NCBI RefSeq assembly: GCF_014640255.1
Contig: NZ_BMGP01000003.1
Location: 124,001-188,000 of the forward strand
Direction of reading: 5' to 3'
Origin: Subtercola lobariae
GTDB lineage: Bacteria; Actinomycetota; Actinomycetes; Actinomycetales; Microbacteriaceae
Length of the DNA: 64,000 nt
The position numbers were made by a program, and so were the translations under genes. Shown in pieces: positions 17,382 to 26,665 of this stretch (its first letter is position 1; each line of letters opens with the position of its first letter). The notes beneath the pieces were generated by a model. That model was given only the letters and a program-made list of their open reading frames with translations, made no database searches and was not told where the DNA came from.

Positions 17382-20348
17382 ATGGCGAACCTCGTGACGT
17401 GGCTGTTCGGCATCGCAGCTCAAGAACCTGCCGAGTACCGAAAGCTGCGCGCCATGCGCAGCCGCATCTACCGCGTTGTCGCGCCTCTCGAGGCGGAGAT
17501 CATCCGCTCGCCCGAACCGATACCGTTCGCCGACCTCGACCGCAGCGCGTTCACCGCGGCTCGGCCCGGCACCTCGTGGGGTCACACGCACGACTGCGCC
17601 TGGATTCGGCTGACCGGCAGCATTCCCGCATCGGTGCTCGGCGACCGCAGCACCGTGGTGATGCTCGGCATTCGTGGCGAGGCACTCGTTCACGACGCAG
17701 CAGGTCAGGTCATCGACTCCGTCAGCACGGTGTTCTTACAGGGCGACCTGCCGCACGCCGGCGCCCGCTACCGACCGTTGCACCACGTGGAGTCCGACGA
17801 GCACGGCCGGGTCGAGCTCTTCGCCGACGTCAGTTACAACGGATTCTTGCTCTACGCCATCGGCCGCGGCGTCTATCACGGCGCTCACATTGCGACCCGA
17901 GACGACGAAGCCTTCGCGCTCTACTACGACTACCTCACCCTGCTGGTGCTGGCCCGGGCGACTGAAGACACGCGACTCGAGACCGAGCTGCGTCAGGCGC
18001 TGAAAACCTCGTACGAACGGTTCGCCGCCCGAGACGTGCGCGGCGCCAGAATCGCCCTCGCCGGCCCTCTCGCTGCCCGGTCTGAGAGCGACTTCGTGTA
18101 CAGCGCCATCGGCCACGGGCACCTCGACATGGCGTGGCTCTGGCCGCTGCGGGAGACGCACCGAAAGGCCGCGCGCACCTATGCCCGCGCGGTGAACACC
18201 ATCGAAGATCACGACGGGTACCTCTACGGCACCAGCCAGCCGCAGCAGTTGCTCTGGATGAAGGAAGAGCAGCCCGCGCTCTACGATCGCGTGAAACAGG
18301 CCGTCGCAGCCGGCCGCATCGAGCTGCAGGGGTCGTTCTGGGTGGAGACCGACACGAACCTCGCGGGCGGCGAAGCTCTCATTCGTCAATCGCTCGTGGG
18401 GCGTCGGTTTCTGAAAGAGGAGTTCGGGCTGGGTGACGACGATTTGCGGCTCTGCTGGCTGCCCGACACCTTCGGCTATAGCGGCAACCTGCCACAGATC
18501 ATCTCGAAGAGCGGAATGGACTGGTTTCAGACCATCAAGCTCGCTTGGAACAAAGTGACGGTCTTTCCGCACCGCAGCTTTGTCTGGAAGGGCATCGACG
18601 GCTCGAGCGTGCTCGTGCACATGCCGCCCGAGGGTGACTACAACAGCCGCGGTGCCGCCGACGGCCTGCTGCGAGGGCTCGCGCAATACCCGGAGAAAGC
18701 CATCAACACGGCGTTGCTGGTCTACGGCTCGGGTGACGGCGGAGGCGGCCCGAACGAGGTTCACCTCGAGGTCACCGGGCGTGAACACGACCTGCGCGGG
18801 CTGCCGCGAGTCGAATACCGCACCGCAGGTGACTTTTTTCGGGGCCTCGAGCAGAAGGTCGACGAGCTGCCGCACACCCACACCGGCGAGCTCTATCTCG
18901 AGACGCATCAGGGCACCTACACGACCCAGGCCGAGATCAAGAAACGCGACCGCATCACGGGCCGCAAGCTGCACGAAGCCGAGGCGCTTGCCGCCATCGT
19001 CGGCGACGACAGCACCACCGTTCTCGAGCCGCACTGGCGTGCTCTGCTGCTCAACAATTTCCACGACATTCTCCCCGGCTCCTCCATCGCCCGAGTGAAT
19101 CGGGAAGCGAATGAGGCGTACCTTCGCGTCGCAGAAGCCGCCGACTCCTACAGCGCGAGCCTCATCGAACGCTTACCCGCTGCAGGGCGAGTGGATGCTC
19201 GCGCCCCCCTCTCGGCCATCAATCTCACCTCGATGCCCCGCCGCGAGTACACGAAGGTCGAGCACCGCTGGTACACCGCAGAGGTCGGCCCCTACGCGGC
19301 GGCCGCGCTCACGCCGCTCGCTGAGGCCTTGCCGTACCCCGAATTCGCCTTCACTCCCACCACGATGACCAACGGCATCCTGAGTCTCCGCTTCGCCCCC
19401 GACGGCTCCATCGCCTCGTGCCGTGACGCCGCCGGCGTCGAGCACTCCAAGAACGGCCTCAACCGCCTCACCCTGCACCGCGACCCCTACCAGTGGCCGT
19501 TCGATGCCTGGGATATTGGCCAGAAGTACACCACGCGAACACCCCGAACGCTCACCCCGAGTCACGTCTCGACCACCATTGACGGCCCCCAGATCATCCG
19601 GAGCCAGACCTTCAGCTGGAAGCACGGTGAGGTCGAACAGCGCATCGTGCTCGAGGCGGGCAGCGAACTCGTACGCTTCGAGACGCATATCGATTGGCAC
19701 GAAAAGCACCACATGCTGCGAGCCGACTTCTGGCCCGAGCACTACGGTGCGGTGGCGAAGTGCGAGATTCAGTTCGGGCACATCGAGCGCGCAACAACAG
19801 AGCTCGACGCCCCCTCGACGGCGCAGTTCGAGGTCTGCGCACACAAGTGGATCGCTACCTCCAACGACCGCGGCGGGTTCGCGCTGCTCAACGACGGCAA
19901 GTACGGGCACCGCGCTAAGAGCGGCCTGATCAGCCTGAACCTGTTGCGCTCCCCCACCTTTCCCGACAAGAGCGCCGACCAGGGGTCGCACTCGTTCACG
20001 TATGCGTTTCGTCCGTTCGCTCCGGATGCCCTCGCCGACGTCATCGGCGACGCATACCGTCTCAACAATCCCCTCCTCATCGCCCCCGGGGTCGAGTTCG
20101 ACAGCGTCGCCTCCGTCGACCACCCCGGAATCGTCATCGAAACGCTCAAACCCGCAGAGAACCAGCGCGGCGTGATCGTGCGCCTCTACGAGAGTCTGGG
20201 CGAACCGACGACGGCCGCGCTCCGAACTACTCTCAAGCATTCGCACGCGAGCGAAACAGACCTGATCGAACGAATCACCGGGCCGACCGACCTCGGCAGG
20301 CTCGAATTCACCCCGTTCGAGATCAAGACGATACTTCTGGAGCCCTGA
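17382..20348 (+). CDS. GH38 alpha-mannosidase
   Basis: A 988-residue glycoside hydrolase family 38 enzyme that releases alpha-linked mannose. The zinc/active-site motif GHGHLDMAWLWPLRET and the nucleophile aspartate in LCWLPDTFGYSGNLPQI are present; the middle three-helix region and the C-terminal beta domains (ending FEIKTILLEP) complete the usual length. The ATG at 17382 is chosen because GAGGGAGGGCG lies before it. A GPH transporter follows 26 nt after the stop, suggesting use of imported mannosides or glycan fragments. No signal peptide, so it acts in the cytoplasm. Confidence 0.93.
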   Translation: MANLVTWLFGIAAQEPAEYRKLRAMRSRIYRVVAPLEAEIIRSPEPIPFADLDRSAFTAARPGTSWGHTHDCAWIRLTGSIPASVLGDRSTVVMLGIRGEALVHDAAGQVIDSVSTVFLQGDLPHAGARYRPLHHVESDEHGRVELFADVSYNGFLLYAIGRGVYHGAHIATRDDEAFALYYDYLTLLVLARATEDTRLETELRQALKTSYERFAARDVRGARIALAGPLAARSESDFVYSAIGHGHLDMAWLWPLRETHRKAARTYARAVNTIEDHDGYLYGTSQPQQLLWMKEEQPALYDRVKQAVAAGRIELQGSFWVETDTNLAGGEALIRQSLVGRRFLKEEFGLGDDDLRLCWLPDTFGYSGNLPQIISKSGMDWFQTIKLAWNKVTVFPHRSFVWKGIDGSSVLVHMPPEGDYNSRGAADGLLRGLAQYPEKAINTALLVYGSGDGGGGPNEVHLEVTGREHDLRGLPRVEYRTAGDFFRGLEQKVDELPHTHTGELYLETHQGTYTTQAEIKKRDRITGRKLHEAEALAAIVGDDSTTVLEPHWRALLLNNFHDILPGSSIARVNREANEAYLRVAEAADSYSASLIERLPAAGRVDARAPLSAINLTSMPRREYTKVEHRWYTAEVGPYAAAALTPLAEALPYPEFAFTPTTMTNGILSLRFAPDGSIASCRDAAGVEHSKNGLNRLTLHRDPYQWPFDAWDIGQKYTTRTPRTLTPSHVSTTIDGPQIIRSQTFSWKHGEVEQRIVLEAGSELVRFETHIDWHEKHHMLRADFWPEHYGAVAKCEIQFGHIERATTELDAPSTAQFEVCAHKWIATSNDRGGFALLNDGKYGHRAKSGLISLNLLRSPTFPDKSADQGSHSFTYAFRPFAPDALADVIGDAYRLNNPLLIAPGVEFDSVASVDHPGIVIETLKPAENQRGVIVRLYESLGEPTTAALRTTLKHSHASETDLIERITGPTDLGRLEFTPFEIKTILLEP

Positions 20349-20374
20349 CACATGACCCCCCAGGAAGGCTGATC

Positions 20375-21766
20375 ATGACCACGCAGACAGCGCCGTCTGC
20401 GCCCACCCCGTCGGCACGAATTCCCTCGGCTCGCACGCAGAGCCGGGCCATCGTGACGGCGGCGTTCGGGCAGAACGCCATTCTCACCACCGTCACCACC
20501 TTCTTGCTCGTCTACCTGCTGCAATACGCGCACATCTCCGCGGTCGGAATCGCTGTGGTGACGACCATCATCGCGGTCGCCAAGATCTTCGACGCCATCA
20601 GCGACCCGGTGATGGGCAGCATCATCGATATGACCCGCACGCGCTGGGGCAAGATGCGCCCGTTCATCCTGTTCTCGGCAGCGCCTGTCGCCCTGCTCAC
20701 CGGCCTGCTGTTCAGCGTGCCCGCCATCGACGAACCCGCACAGCTCGTCTATTTCGGCATCGTCTACGTGCTCTGGGGCTTCGCCTACACCGTGTGCGAC
20801 GTGCCGCTCTGGGGCCTGATCGGCTCGGCCTTCAGCGACCCCATCGCGCGCAACCGGGTCATCTCGCGGGTGCGCGCGTTCGGTGCCATTTCGCTGGGGC
20901 TGGCCACCCTCGGCATGCCGTGGCTTGCGCAGCTGCTGAGTTTCGCGCCCGCGGGGGCAGCCGAACAGACCACGGCGAGTGGATGGTCGCGAGCAGTCTT
21001 CGCGGTCGCGATCGTCGGCATGGGGCTCTACCTCTTCGCGTTCTTCTTCGGCCGTGAACGGCCGCAAGAGATCGCCAAGCCTCGGTTGAAATTCAAGCAA
21101 CTGTTTCGCGAGCTCTTTCACAACACTCCCCTGCTGATGGTGCTCATCGGCTCGGTGCTGGGCTTCGGGCGGTTCATCGTGCAAGCCGGCGGAGCGGTGT
21201 TCGTGGTGATCGCGTACGGAAACGCAGGGTACTTCACGTTCATCGGGGCGGCGATCATCCTGGGCCTGGTCATTGCGTCGTTCTTGACGCCGCGACTACT
21301 TCGGCTGATGTCGGCCCGGAGGCTGATGGTCGGCAGCTCTGTGGCGGGCACGGTGTTCTACGTCGCGATGTATCTGGTGGGGTATCAGAGCCTCATCGCC
21401 CTCTCGGTGTTCATCTTTCTCACCGGGCTCACCCTTGGCGTGTTCGGCGTCGTTCAGGCGACGATGATCGCCGACGCCGTCGATGACGCAGAGGCGCGAA
21501 CCGGGGTGCGAAACGATGGAATCTCGTTCGCGTCGCTGACCTTCGTGTCGAAGATCATGAACGCCTTAGCCGTTCTCGTGTTCGGCCTGTTCGTGGTGAT
21601 CGCCGGCTATCAAGACGGTGTGACCGTGACTCCGGCGATCCAGAACACGATTTTTCTGTCAATCACCATCGTGCCCGCGATCAGCTGCCTGGTGTCAGCC
21701 GTGCCGTTCTTGTTCTACCGGTTGAGTGGCGCCGGGCATCCACTCGCCGATGCAGAACTGCAATAG
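20375..21766 (+). CDS. GPH-family (glycoside-pentoside-hexuronide) cation symporter, MFS
   Basis: A 463-residue transporter with about twelve membrane helices. The family signature DPVMGSIIDMTRTRWGKMRP is in the loop between helices 2 and 3. AGGAAGG lies before the ATG. It is almost certainly in one operon with the alpha-mannosidase and would supply its substrate or take up a related oligosaccharide with a cation. Confidence 0.9.
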   Translation: MTTQTAPSAPTPSARIPSARTQSRAIVTAAFGQNAILTTVTTFLLVYLLQYAHISAVGIAVVTTIIAVAKIFDAISDPVMGSIIDMTRTRWGKMRPFILFSAAPVALLTGLLFSVPAIDEPAQLVYFGIVYVLWGFAYTVCDVPLWGLIGSAFSDPIARNRVISRVRAFGAISLGLATLGMPWLAQLLSFAPAGAAEQTTASGWSRAVFAVAIVGMGLYLFAFFFGRERPQEIAKPRLKFKQLFRELFHNTPLLMVLIGSVLGFGRFIVQAGGAVFVVIAYGNAGYFTFIGAAIILGLVIASFLTPRLLRLMSARRLMVGSSVAGTVFYVAMYLVGYQSLIALSVFIFLTGLTLGVFGVVQATMIADAVDDAEARTGVRNDGISFASLTFVSKIMNALAVLVFGLFVVIAGYQDGVTVTPAIQNTIFLSITIVPAISCLVSAVPFLFYRLSGAGHPLADAELQ

Positions 21767-21786
21767 ATCGCCATGCTCGGCGCGGC

Positions 21787-21792
21787 TACAAT
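21787..21792 (+). promoter_or_regulatory. -10 box upstream of broken serine hydrolase
   Basis: TACAAT about 35 nt before the first possible start of the pseudogene. Confidence 0.35.
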
Positions 21793-21827
21793 CGCGTTAC
21801 GGCGCGCAGTGAGGTGCGCCGACGAAC

Positions 21828-22969
21828 GTGAAAGCGATCAACCCGATGAACGCTCGCATCAGATCGGCACGGTCTGACTCTCGAATCACCATCGTGATCG
21901 CTGCGGCGATCGCCCTCGTGCTGGTGGTGTCTGCTGTCGTCGGTTGGGCGGTGAACAGCGATCGGCCGGTCGCCGCAGCCCCGCCCGACTATTCGGCCCA
22001 GGCGAGCGCGGTGGCAAGCGTGGTGCAGAGCGCCATGACCAGCCAGAACCTCGCGTCAGTGATCGTTCGGGTGACCCGAGGCAACGACGTCGTCACCGAG
22101 CAGGCGTTCGGCGATTCGATGACCGGGGTGACCAGGTCACCCTGAAAATGCTGGCCAACCAGACCAGCGGGTACCCCGACTACGAAACCGACGTCAACTG
22201 GAATGCGGCCTACAACGCCAACCCGTTTCACGAATTCACCTACGCCGAACGCATCGGCTACGCATTCGAGCGGCCGATGGAGTTCGCGCCCGGCACCAAC
22301 TGGAGCTACTCGCACACGAACTTCATGATTCTGGGCGACATTCTGGCGAAGATCGGTGGCCAGCCCCTCGAGACCCTGCTGCAAGACAAGGTGCTCACGC
22401 CGATGGGTCTGACCCAGACGGCCGGCTACGACTCGGCGTACATTCCGGAGCCGGTGCTGCACGCCTTCAGCTCAGAGCGCCGCGCGGCCCTGGGCGTGCC
22501 CGCCAGTAGCCCGTTCTACGAAGAGAGCACGTACTGGAACCCCGCCTGGGGTACGCCCATGGGGGCAGCGCAGACCACGAACACCCACGACATGACAACC
22601 ACCGCCGTGGCCGTCGGCACCGGCAGTCTACTGAGCGCTTCGAGCTTTCACGCGATGACCGACCCCAACCTGCTCGGCTTCGGCCAGAAGCTACCGGTCT
22701 GTGCGGGCACGTGCTTCACTCAGTCGAACGCCTACAACTACGGTCTCGGCGCGGTGCGTTCGGGCCAGTGGATTCTGCAGAACCCGCAACTCAGCGGTTA
22801 CAGCGCAACTGCGGCCTACTTGCCCTCCCAGCAACTCGCCATCGCGGTGGCGGTCACCCACGCGCCGGGCGCCTTCAAGGCCGATGGCTCCTACCCGAAC
22901 TCGGCCGACACCCTCTTCCGGCAGATCGGCGCGCAGCTCGCGGGCGCTGACGCGCCCCCCACGAAATAG
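21828..22969 (+). pseudogene. beta-lactamase-type serine hydrolase, deleted and frameshifted
   Basis: The first frame (to 22145) encodes a membrane anchor (ITIVIAAAIALVLVVSAVVG) and the start of the hydrolase domain up to GDSMTGV. The second frame, readable from about 22133, resumes at VTLKMLANQTSGYPDY and continues to the normal C-terminus, including the Tyr-x-Asn type motif WSYSHTNFMILG. Compared with the usual family layout, a stretch of roughly 50 residues that should hold the Ser-x-x-Lys nucleophile is missing. The break falls on a 17-bp palindrome at 22126-22142. Neither piece can be an active enzyme. Confidence 0.8.
22126..22142. repeat. 17-bp perfect palindrome at the deletion junction
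   Basis: GGGTGACC-A-GGTCACCC. It coincides with the point where the serine hydrolase changes frame and loses its nucleophile region. Confidence 0.85.
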
Positions 22970-22973
22970 CGCG

Positions 22974-23831
22974 TCAGCGGGCGCAGTCGGCCATCAACCT
23001 CATCAACGGCGTTGCGTCGTCGGTGCTGAACAGATGATCTAACGCTCGATTCTGTTCATATAAGCGGGTGTAGGGAATCGAGATCGCGTCGAACCCGTTT
23101 GCCATCAGCTCACCAGACGCCATCAGTTTGGCGGTTCGCTTGTTGCCGTCGAAGTAGAACTGGTGCCTGATCGCCGATGCCGCGTATACCAACGCACGCA
23201 GACGAGCGTCAGAAATGCCGTGGGTGAAGTCGAGGAGATCGTCGTAATACGCCTTCAGCACGGAGCCGTCGCTGCCATGCTCTCGGCCGTCGACGACGCC
23301 CCCGGTTGAAAGCCGAACGGATCCTCCGCCTTGCACCTGGCCTTCACCCCGGAAGTGACCGGCCTCGATGGCTTCGAACGCGGCGACGTGGGCGTGGATG
23401 CGGTCTGAGACAGCCTTGTTCAGGGAGAATTGACCGGCGCCAACAAGCGCGTCAACGTCGTTGAATCCTTCGTTCAGCGCGAGAATCTGGCGTTCTTCAT
23501 CAAGGCGCTTCCCTGCGACGGTGACGCCTTCGAGAAGGGTGCGTACCTCGGGGAGGGTGAAAGTGTTGCCCTCGAGGCGCGCCGCATCCCAGATCATGTC
23601 GGGGAGTCGAGAACGAAACCGATGCCTCGCGCGTTCGCTGTCGCCCGTACCGCCGATGACGTCGAGATCGATTCCGGTCAGATCCCAGGTGATTCCGGTG
23701 AACCGGGCCTGGTCGTTCGCCGTCGGGGATCCGGCCTGGCTTTCGGATTGCGAGCGACGAGTGGTGATCGGCCGTTCGGGTGGTTTTCGGTACTGATCAG
23801 ATCCGATGCCCCAGATAGGTTTTTCGCTCAT
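22974..23831 (-). CDS. Fic-domain protein (putative AMP-transferase toxin)
   Basis: A 285-residue Fic protein. The catalytic motif is HQFYFDGNKRTAKL (about residues 218-231), a form of HxFxxGNxRT. An N-terminal AARLEGNTFTLPEV (about residues 83-96) matches the (S/T)xxxEGN inhibitory helix of class II Fic proteins, with Ala at the first position. Fic enzymes usually attach AMP to target proteins. It starts 3 nt after the stop of the HTH gene upstream, so the two form a pair. Its stop is 4 nt from the convergent pseudogene. Confidence 0.88.
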   Translation of the reverse strand: MSEKPIWGIGSDQYRKPPERPITTRRSQSESQAGSPTANDQARFTGITWDLTGIDLDVIGGTGDSERARHRFRSRLPDMIWDAARLEGNTFTLPEVRTLLEGVTVAGKRLDEERQILALNEGFNDVDALVGAGQFSLNKAVSDRIHAHVAAFEAIEAGHFRGEGQVQGGGSVRLSTGGVVDGREHGSDGSVLKAYYDDLLDFTHGISDARLRALVYAASAIRHQFYFDGNKRTAKLMASGELMANGFDAISIPYTRLYEQNRALDHLFSTDDATPLMRLMADCAR

Positions 23832-23834
23832 CGT

Positions 23835-24572
23835 TCACCAGCCTTTCGTGATGCTGAGGGCGGCGTCGGCGAGTGGGCCGCCGGTACCGAAGCTGTCGAT
23901 CACCGCTTGAACGGGGGTCACCAGTGGGGTGCCGTCGACCATTGTCACCCCGACGAGCACTGTTGGGTGAAGAGGTGCGACGATGACCTTCGCCGCGGAG
24001 GTCACCCGAACGGCACGATGGGTTTCTCCGAGGAGGTGGCCGATGCGCTCCGGATCTGAGGTCCAGATAATCGCCGGCAGATCGGGGTCGATAGGTTCGA
24101 GACTCAGTGATTCCAGAGCTGCCGAGCCAGAGAGTGCCCACTCAGACTCCGACGCGACTCCCGCGGAGGTGAGCCGCTCAGCATCATTCCGACCGTCGAA
24201 GAGCAGCGCTCCGCGACGCGCGTGCGGAGTCGAAACACGGCCTGCCTCCATCGCAATGGTGAGCGGATCGCTCCCCTGCGCATAGCGAATGAGCCTATCG
24301 ACCCATGGAGCGAGATCGTCTTCACTTTCGTCGAGATCACCCAAAATCGACCGTGCGGCCGCGGCGGCGAGTGGGTCGCTCGCAGGCGTCGTCTGAATGA
24401 CGAGGTCTTGACCACAAGCGAGAGCGAGTTCCCGCAGCGTTGCGAGATTCGCGCGAGATGGGTCTTTTCGCAGGGTCCATTCGGTGTTGCGGGAGACATT
24501 GGCACGGCGCGCGAGATCCGCCGCGGGCACACCGGGATTCTGCAGAAGTGCTCTGACGCTACTAATATCCAT
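23835..24572 (-). CDS. XRE-type HTH protein with AbiEi-like C-terminal domain, partner of Fic
   Basis: A 245-residue protein. Residues 1-60 form a helix-turn-helix (PAADLARRANVSRNTEWTLR). The C-terminal half, with ALSGSAALESL, VIVAPLHPTVLVG and LVTPVQAVIDSFG, resembles the AbiEi antitoxin domain, where a VSPVQA-like segment is typical. AbiEi usually partners a nucleotidyltransferase toxin; here the partner is Fic. The ATG at 24572 is preferred because GAAAGGACGG lies before it. It probably represses its own promoter and restrains Fic. The domain call is by eye. Confidence 0.7.
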   Translation of the reverse strand: MDISSVRALLQNPGVPAADLARRANVSRNTEWTLRKDPSRANLATLRELALACGQDLVIQTTPASDPLAAAAARSILGDLDESEDDLAPWVDRLIRYAQGSDPLTIAMEAGRVSTPHARRGALLFDGRNDAERLTSAGVASESEWALSGSAALESLSLEPIDPDLPAIIWTSDPERIGHLLGETHRAVRVTSAAKVIVAPLHPTVLVGVTMVDGTPLVTPVQAVIDSFGTGGPLADAALSITKGW

Positions 24573-24606
24573 AGCCCGTCCTTTCAAACGAACAGTATAG
24601 CAACAA

Positions 24607-24622
24607 GTCCGATAAAACGGAC
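24607..24622. promoter_or_regulatory. inverted repeat, candidate operator of the XRE-Fic pair
   Basis: GTCCG-ATAAAA-CGGAC lies just upstream of a -10-like TATACT (minus strand) that precedes the HTH gene. CGGACAG recurs right beside it. The position suits autorepression by the HTH protein. Confidence 0.5.
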
Positions 24623-24692
24623 AGACGGACAGAGACGTTCCGCCGCGTCACTGCGCTGCGCTCGAATTCATCTGATGAGATATCCTCCGAGC

Positions 24693-25109
24693 ATGACGAT
24701 TCAGCCGATCTCACCGATTCCCGCTCAGCCAGAATTTCTCATCGGGTTCGGAAACGTCAACGCCACCGACTATTGGGTGGTCACCCCGGTGGGCACCTGG
24801 CCGCTAGCAGACATCAACGTCACCTCACACGACCAGACGGCCACCACAACACACACCCCCGCGTGGGCGATCGTCATGACCATCCTTTTCATCTGGGTTG
24901 CCCTGCTCAGCCTGCTCTTTCTTCTCGCGAAAGAAACCAGGGTCACCGGCTACGTCGCCGTGTTCATTCAGGCCGGAAACCAGTCGTTCACCGAACAGGT
25001 TCCCGTCTACAACGCGCAGCAGCGTGCAGACGTGCTTCAGCGCGTCGCGTACCTGCAGGGGCTCGTCGGCCAAGCACGGTACCGGCAAGCGCAGCTGCCG
25101 CCCGCCTGA
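24693..25109 (+). CDS. small membrane protein, function unknown
   Basis: A 138-residue protein with a Pro-rich N-terminus, one strong membrane helix at about residues 54-80 (WAIVMTILFIWVALLSLLFL) and a C-terminal domain that begins VTGYVAVFIQAGNQSF. It resembles small actinobacterial membrane proteins of unknown role. The ATG at 24693 is one of two close starts (the other at 24675). It is divergent from the XRE-Fic pair and lies 39 nt from the IS target duplication. Confidence 0.65.
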   Translation: MTIQPISPIPAQPEFLIGFGNVNATDYWVVTPVGTWPLADINVTSHDQTATTTHTPAWAIVMTILFIWVALLSLLFLLAKETRVTGYVAVFIQAGNQSFTEQVPVYNAQQRADVLQRVAYLQGLVGQARYRQAQLPPA

Positions 25110-25148
25110 ACAGCACCCACGCTCTGGGGGTGACTCAGACGTTGAGTT

Positions 25149-25156
25149 GACGCATG
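25149..25156. repeat. left target-site duplication of the IS
   Basis: GACGCATG directly abuts the left terminal repeat; the same eight bases follow the right end at 26586-26593. An 8-bp duplication is normal for IS256-family elements. Confidence 0.9.
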
Positions 25157-26585
25157 GGTGACGTCCCCGTGAGTGGTGTGGTTTCGGGTTCTTGAGCGTT
25201 GCGCCCGCGACGTGAAGAGCCACCGTGTGATGGTCAGTGAGTACCGATCAAAGTCACTCACAGAAAGACACAAACACACGATGGCCATGGACCAGTCTGC
25301 CCTGCTCGATCTTCTTGCTCAACTCAAACTCACCGACGTCACCGATCGGATCCGGGTCGCGACCGAGACCCTGTACCAGGAGCTGATCGACGCGGAAGCT
25401 ACGGCATTCATCGGCGCCGCACCGTTTGCGCGCACCGATGAGCGCGTCACTCATCGCAACGGCACTAGGCAAAGGACTCTGACTACAACGGCCGGGGAGC
25501 TCGACCTGCGGATCCCGAAGCTGCGGGCCGGGACGTTCTTCCCTGCTCTGTTGGAAACGCCGCCGCCGGATCGACCAGGCATTGTTCGCCGTGGTGATGG
25601 AAGCGTATTTGCACGGCGTCTCGACCCGGAAAGTCGACGACCTCGTCAAAGCGCTCGGTGCCGATACCGGGATCTCGAAATCGGAGGTATCGCGGATCTG
25701 TGCAGGCCTAGACGCCGAAGTGGCGCAGTTCCGTGATCGGGCTTTGTCGACCCTCGACTACCCGTACGTGTTCCTCGACGCGACCTACTGCAAAGCCCGC
25801 GTCAACCATCGGATCGTCTCCCAAGCCATCGTCGTCGCGGTCGGGGTCGCCGCCGATGGGCGCCGTGAAGTGCTCGGCTTCGATGTTGGAGACACCGAGA
25901 ACGAAGGGTTCTGGACCGCATTCCTCCGCTCACTGAAAGTGCGCGGGCTTGACGGAGTGAAGCTGGTCATGTCCGATGCGCACTCGGGTCTGAAGAAAGC
26001 TATCGGGACCGTGTTCCAAGGCGCGAGCTGGCAGCGGTGCCGGGTCCACTTCATGCGCAATGTCCTATCCGTCGTGCCCAAAGGTTCCCAGGACATGGTC
26101 GCCTCGATCATCCGCACCGTCTTCGCTCAACCTGACCGGGCTCATATCGAGAAGCAGTTCACCGAGGTCACCACCATGCTGGCAAGATCCCACCCGAAGG
26201 TCGCATCGATGCTCGACGACGCGAGGCCCGACCTGCTTGCGTTTGCCGGTTTCCCGCAACGACACTGGCGGCAGATCTGGTCGACGAATCCGCTGGAACG
26301 GGTCAACAAGGAAATCAAACGCCGCACCGACGTCGTCGGTGTCTTCCCCAACCCCGCCGCACTCCTCAGGCTCGCCGGCGCAGTCTCGATCGAGCAACAC
26401 GACGAATGGGAAGCCGGCGACCGCCGCTACTTCTCCGAATCGTCGATGCTCGAGCTAACGACCATGAACGACCAAATCGAGCCCACCGAGGAGGTGAACA
26501 TCCTGCCCGAACTCATCGCCGCCTAAACTTCAATCACTGACCTCGACCGGCAAAGCGAAAGCACACCACTCAAGAGGACGTCACC
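25157..26585 (+). mobile_element. IS256-family insertion sequence, complete
   Basis: A 1,429-bp element. Its 30-bp terminal inverted repeats (25157-25186 and 26556-26585) begin GGTGACGTCC and match at 27 of 30 positions. It is flanked by an 8-bp duplication GACGCATG, so both ends and the target site are intact, which suggests a fairly recent insertion. It carries one transposase gene that is frameshifted. Joining the flanks restores a short intergenic sequence, so no gene appears to have been cut. Confidence 0.92.
25281..26526 (+). pseudogene. IS256-family transposase, one-base frameshift
   Basis: Two frames together give a normal-length (about 414 aa) Transposase_mut protein. The first frame starts MAMDQSALLDLLAQ and reads well to GTFFPALLE. 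At 25555-25557 the sequence has AAA where two A would keep the frame and read LLERRRRIDQALF. The second frame then carries the DDE residues: FLDATYCKARV, LVMSDAHSGLKKAI and NPLERVNKEIKRRTD. One extra A is the simplest explanation. A +1 shift would be needed to read through, which is not the usual -1 slippage of IS elements. Confidence 0.88.
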
Positions 26586-26593
26586 GACGCATG
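26586..26593. repeat. right target-site duplication of the IS
   Basis: GACGCATG, the second copy of the 8-bp duplication next to the right terminal repeat. Confidence 0.9.
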
Positions 26594-26609
26594 GGCCACC
26601 GGCCTGGCC

Positions 26610-26657
26610 GTCGGTCAGTAGGGCGGGGCCGCGCTCCCTCTAGCGTCGGTCAGTAGG
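26610..26657. repeat. 13-bp direct repeat upstream of the KAP NTPase gene
   Basis: GTCGGTCAGTAGG occurs at 26610-26622 and 26645-26657, 35 bp apart and ending 8 nt before the NTPase ATG. It may be an operator or a short remnant duplication; its AGTAGG also serves as the only visible ribosome-site candidate. Confidence 0.6.
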
Positions 26658-26665
26658 TTTTGACC

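Noticed and set aside
21944-22969. 341-aa ORF as an independent gene
   Set aside because: Its first 60 residues are the out-of-frame reading of the hydrolase signal region; only from about 22133 does it match the family.
25550-25560. Programmed frameshifting in the IS transposase
   Set aside because: Joining the frames needs a +1 shift; IS256 transposases are normally one frame, and the single extra A explains it more simply.
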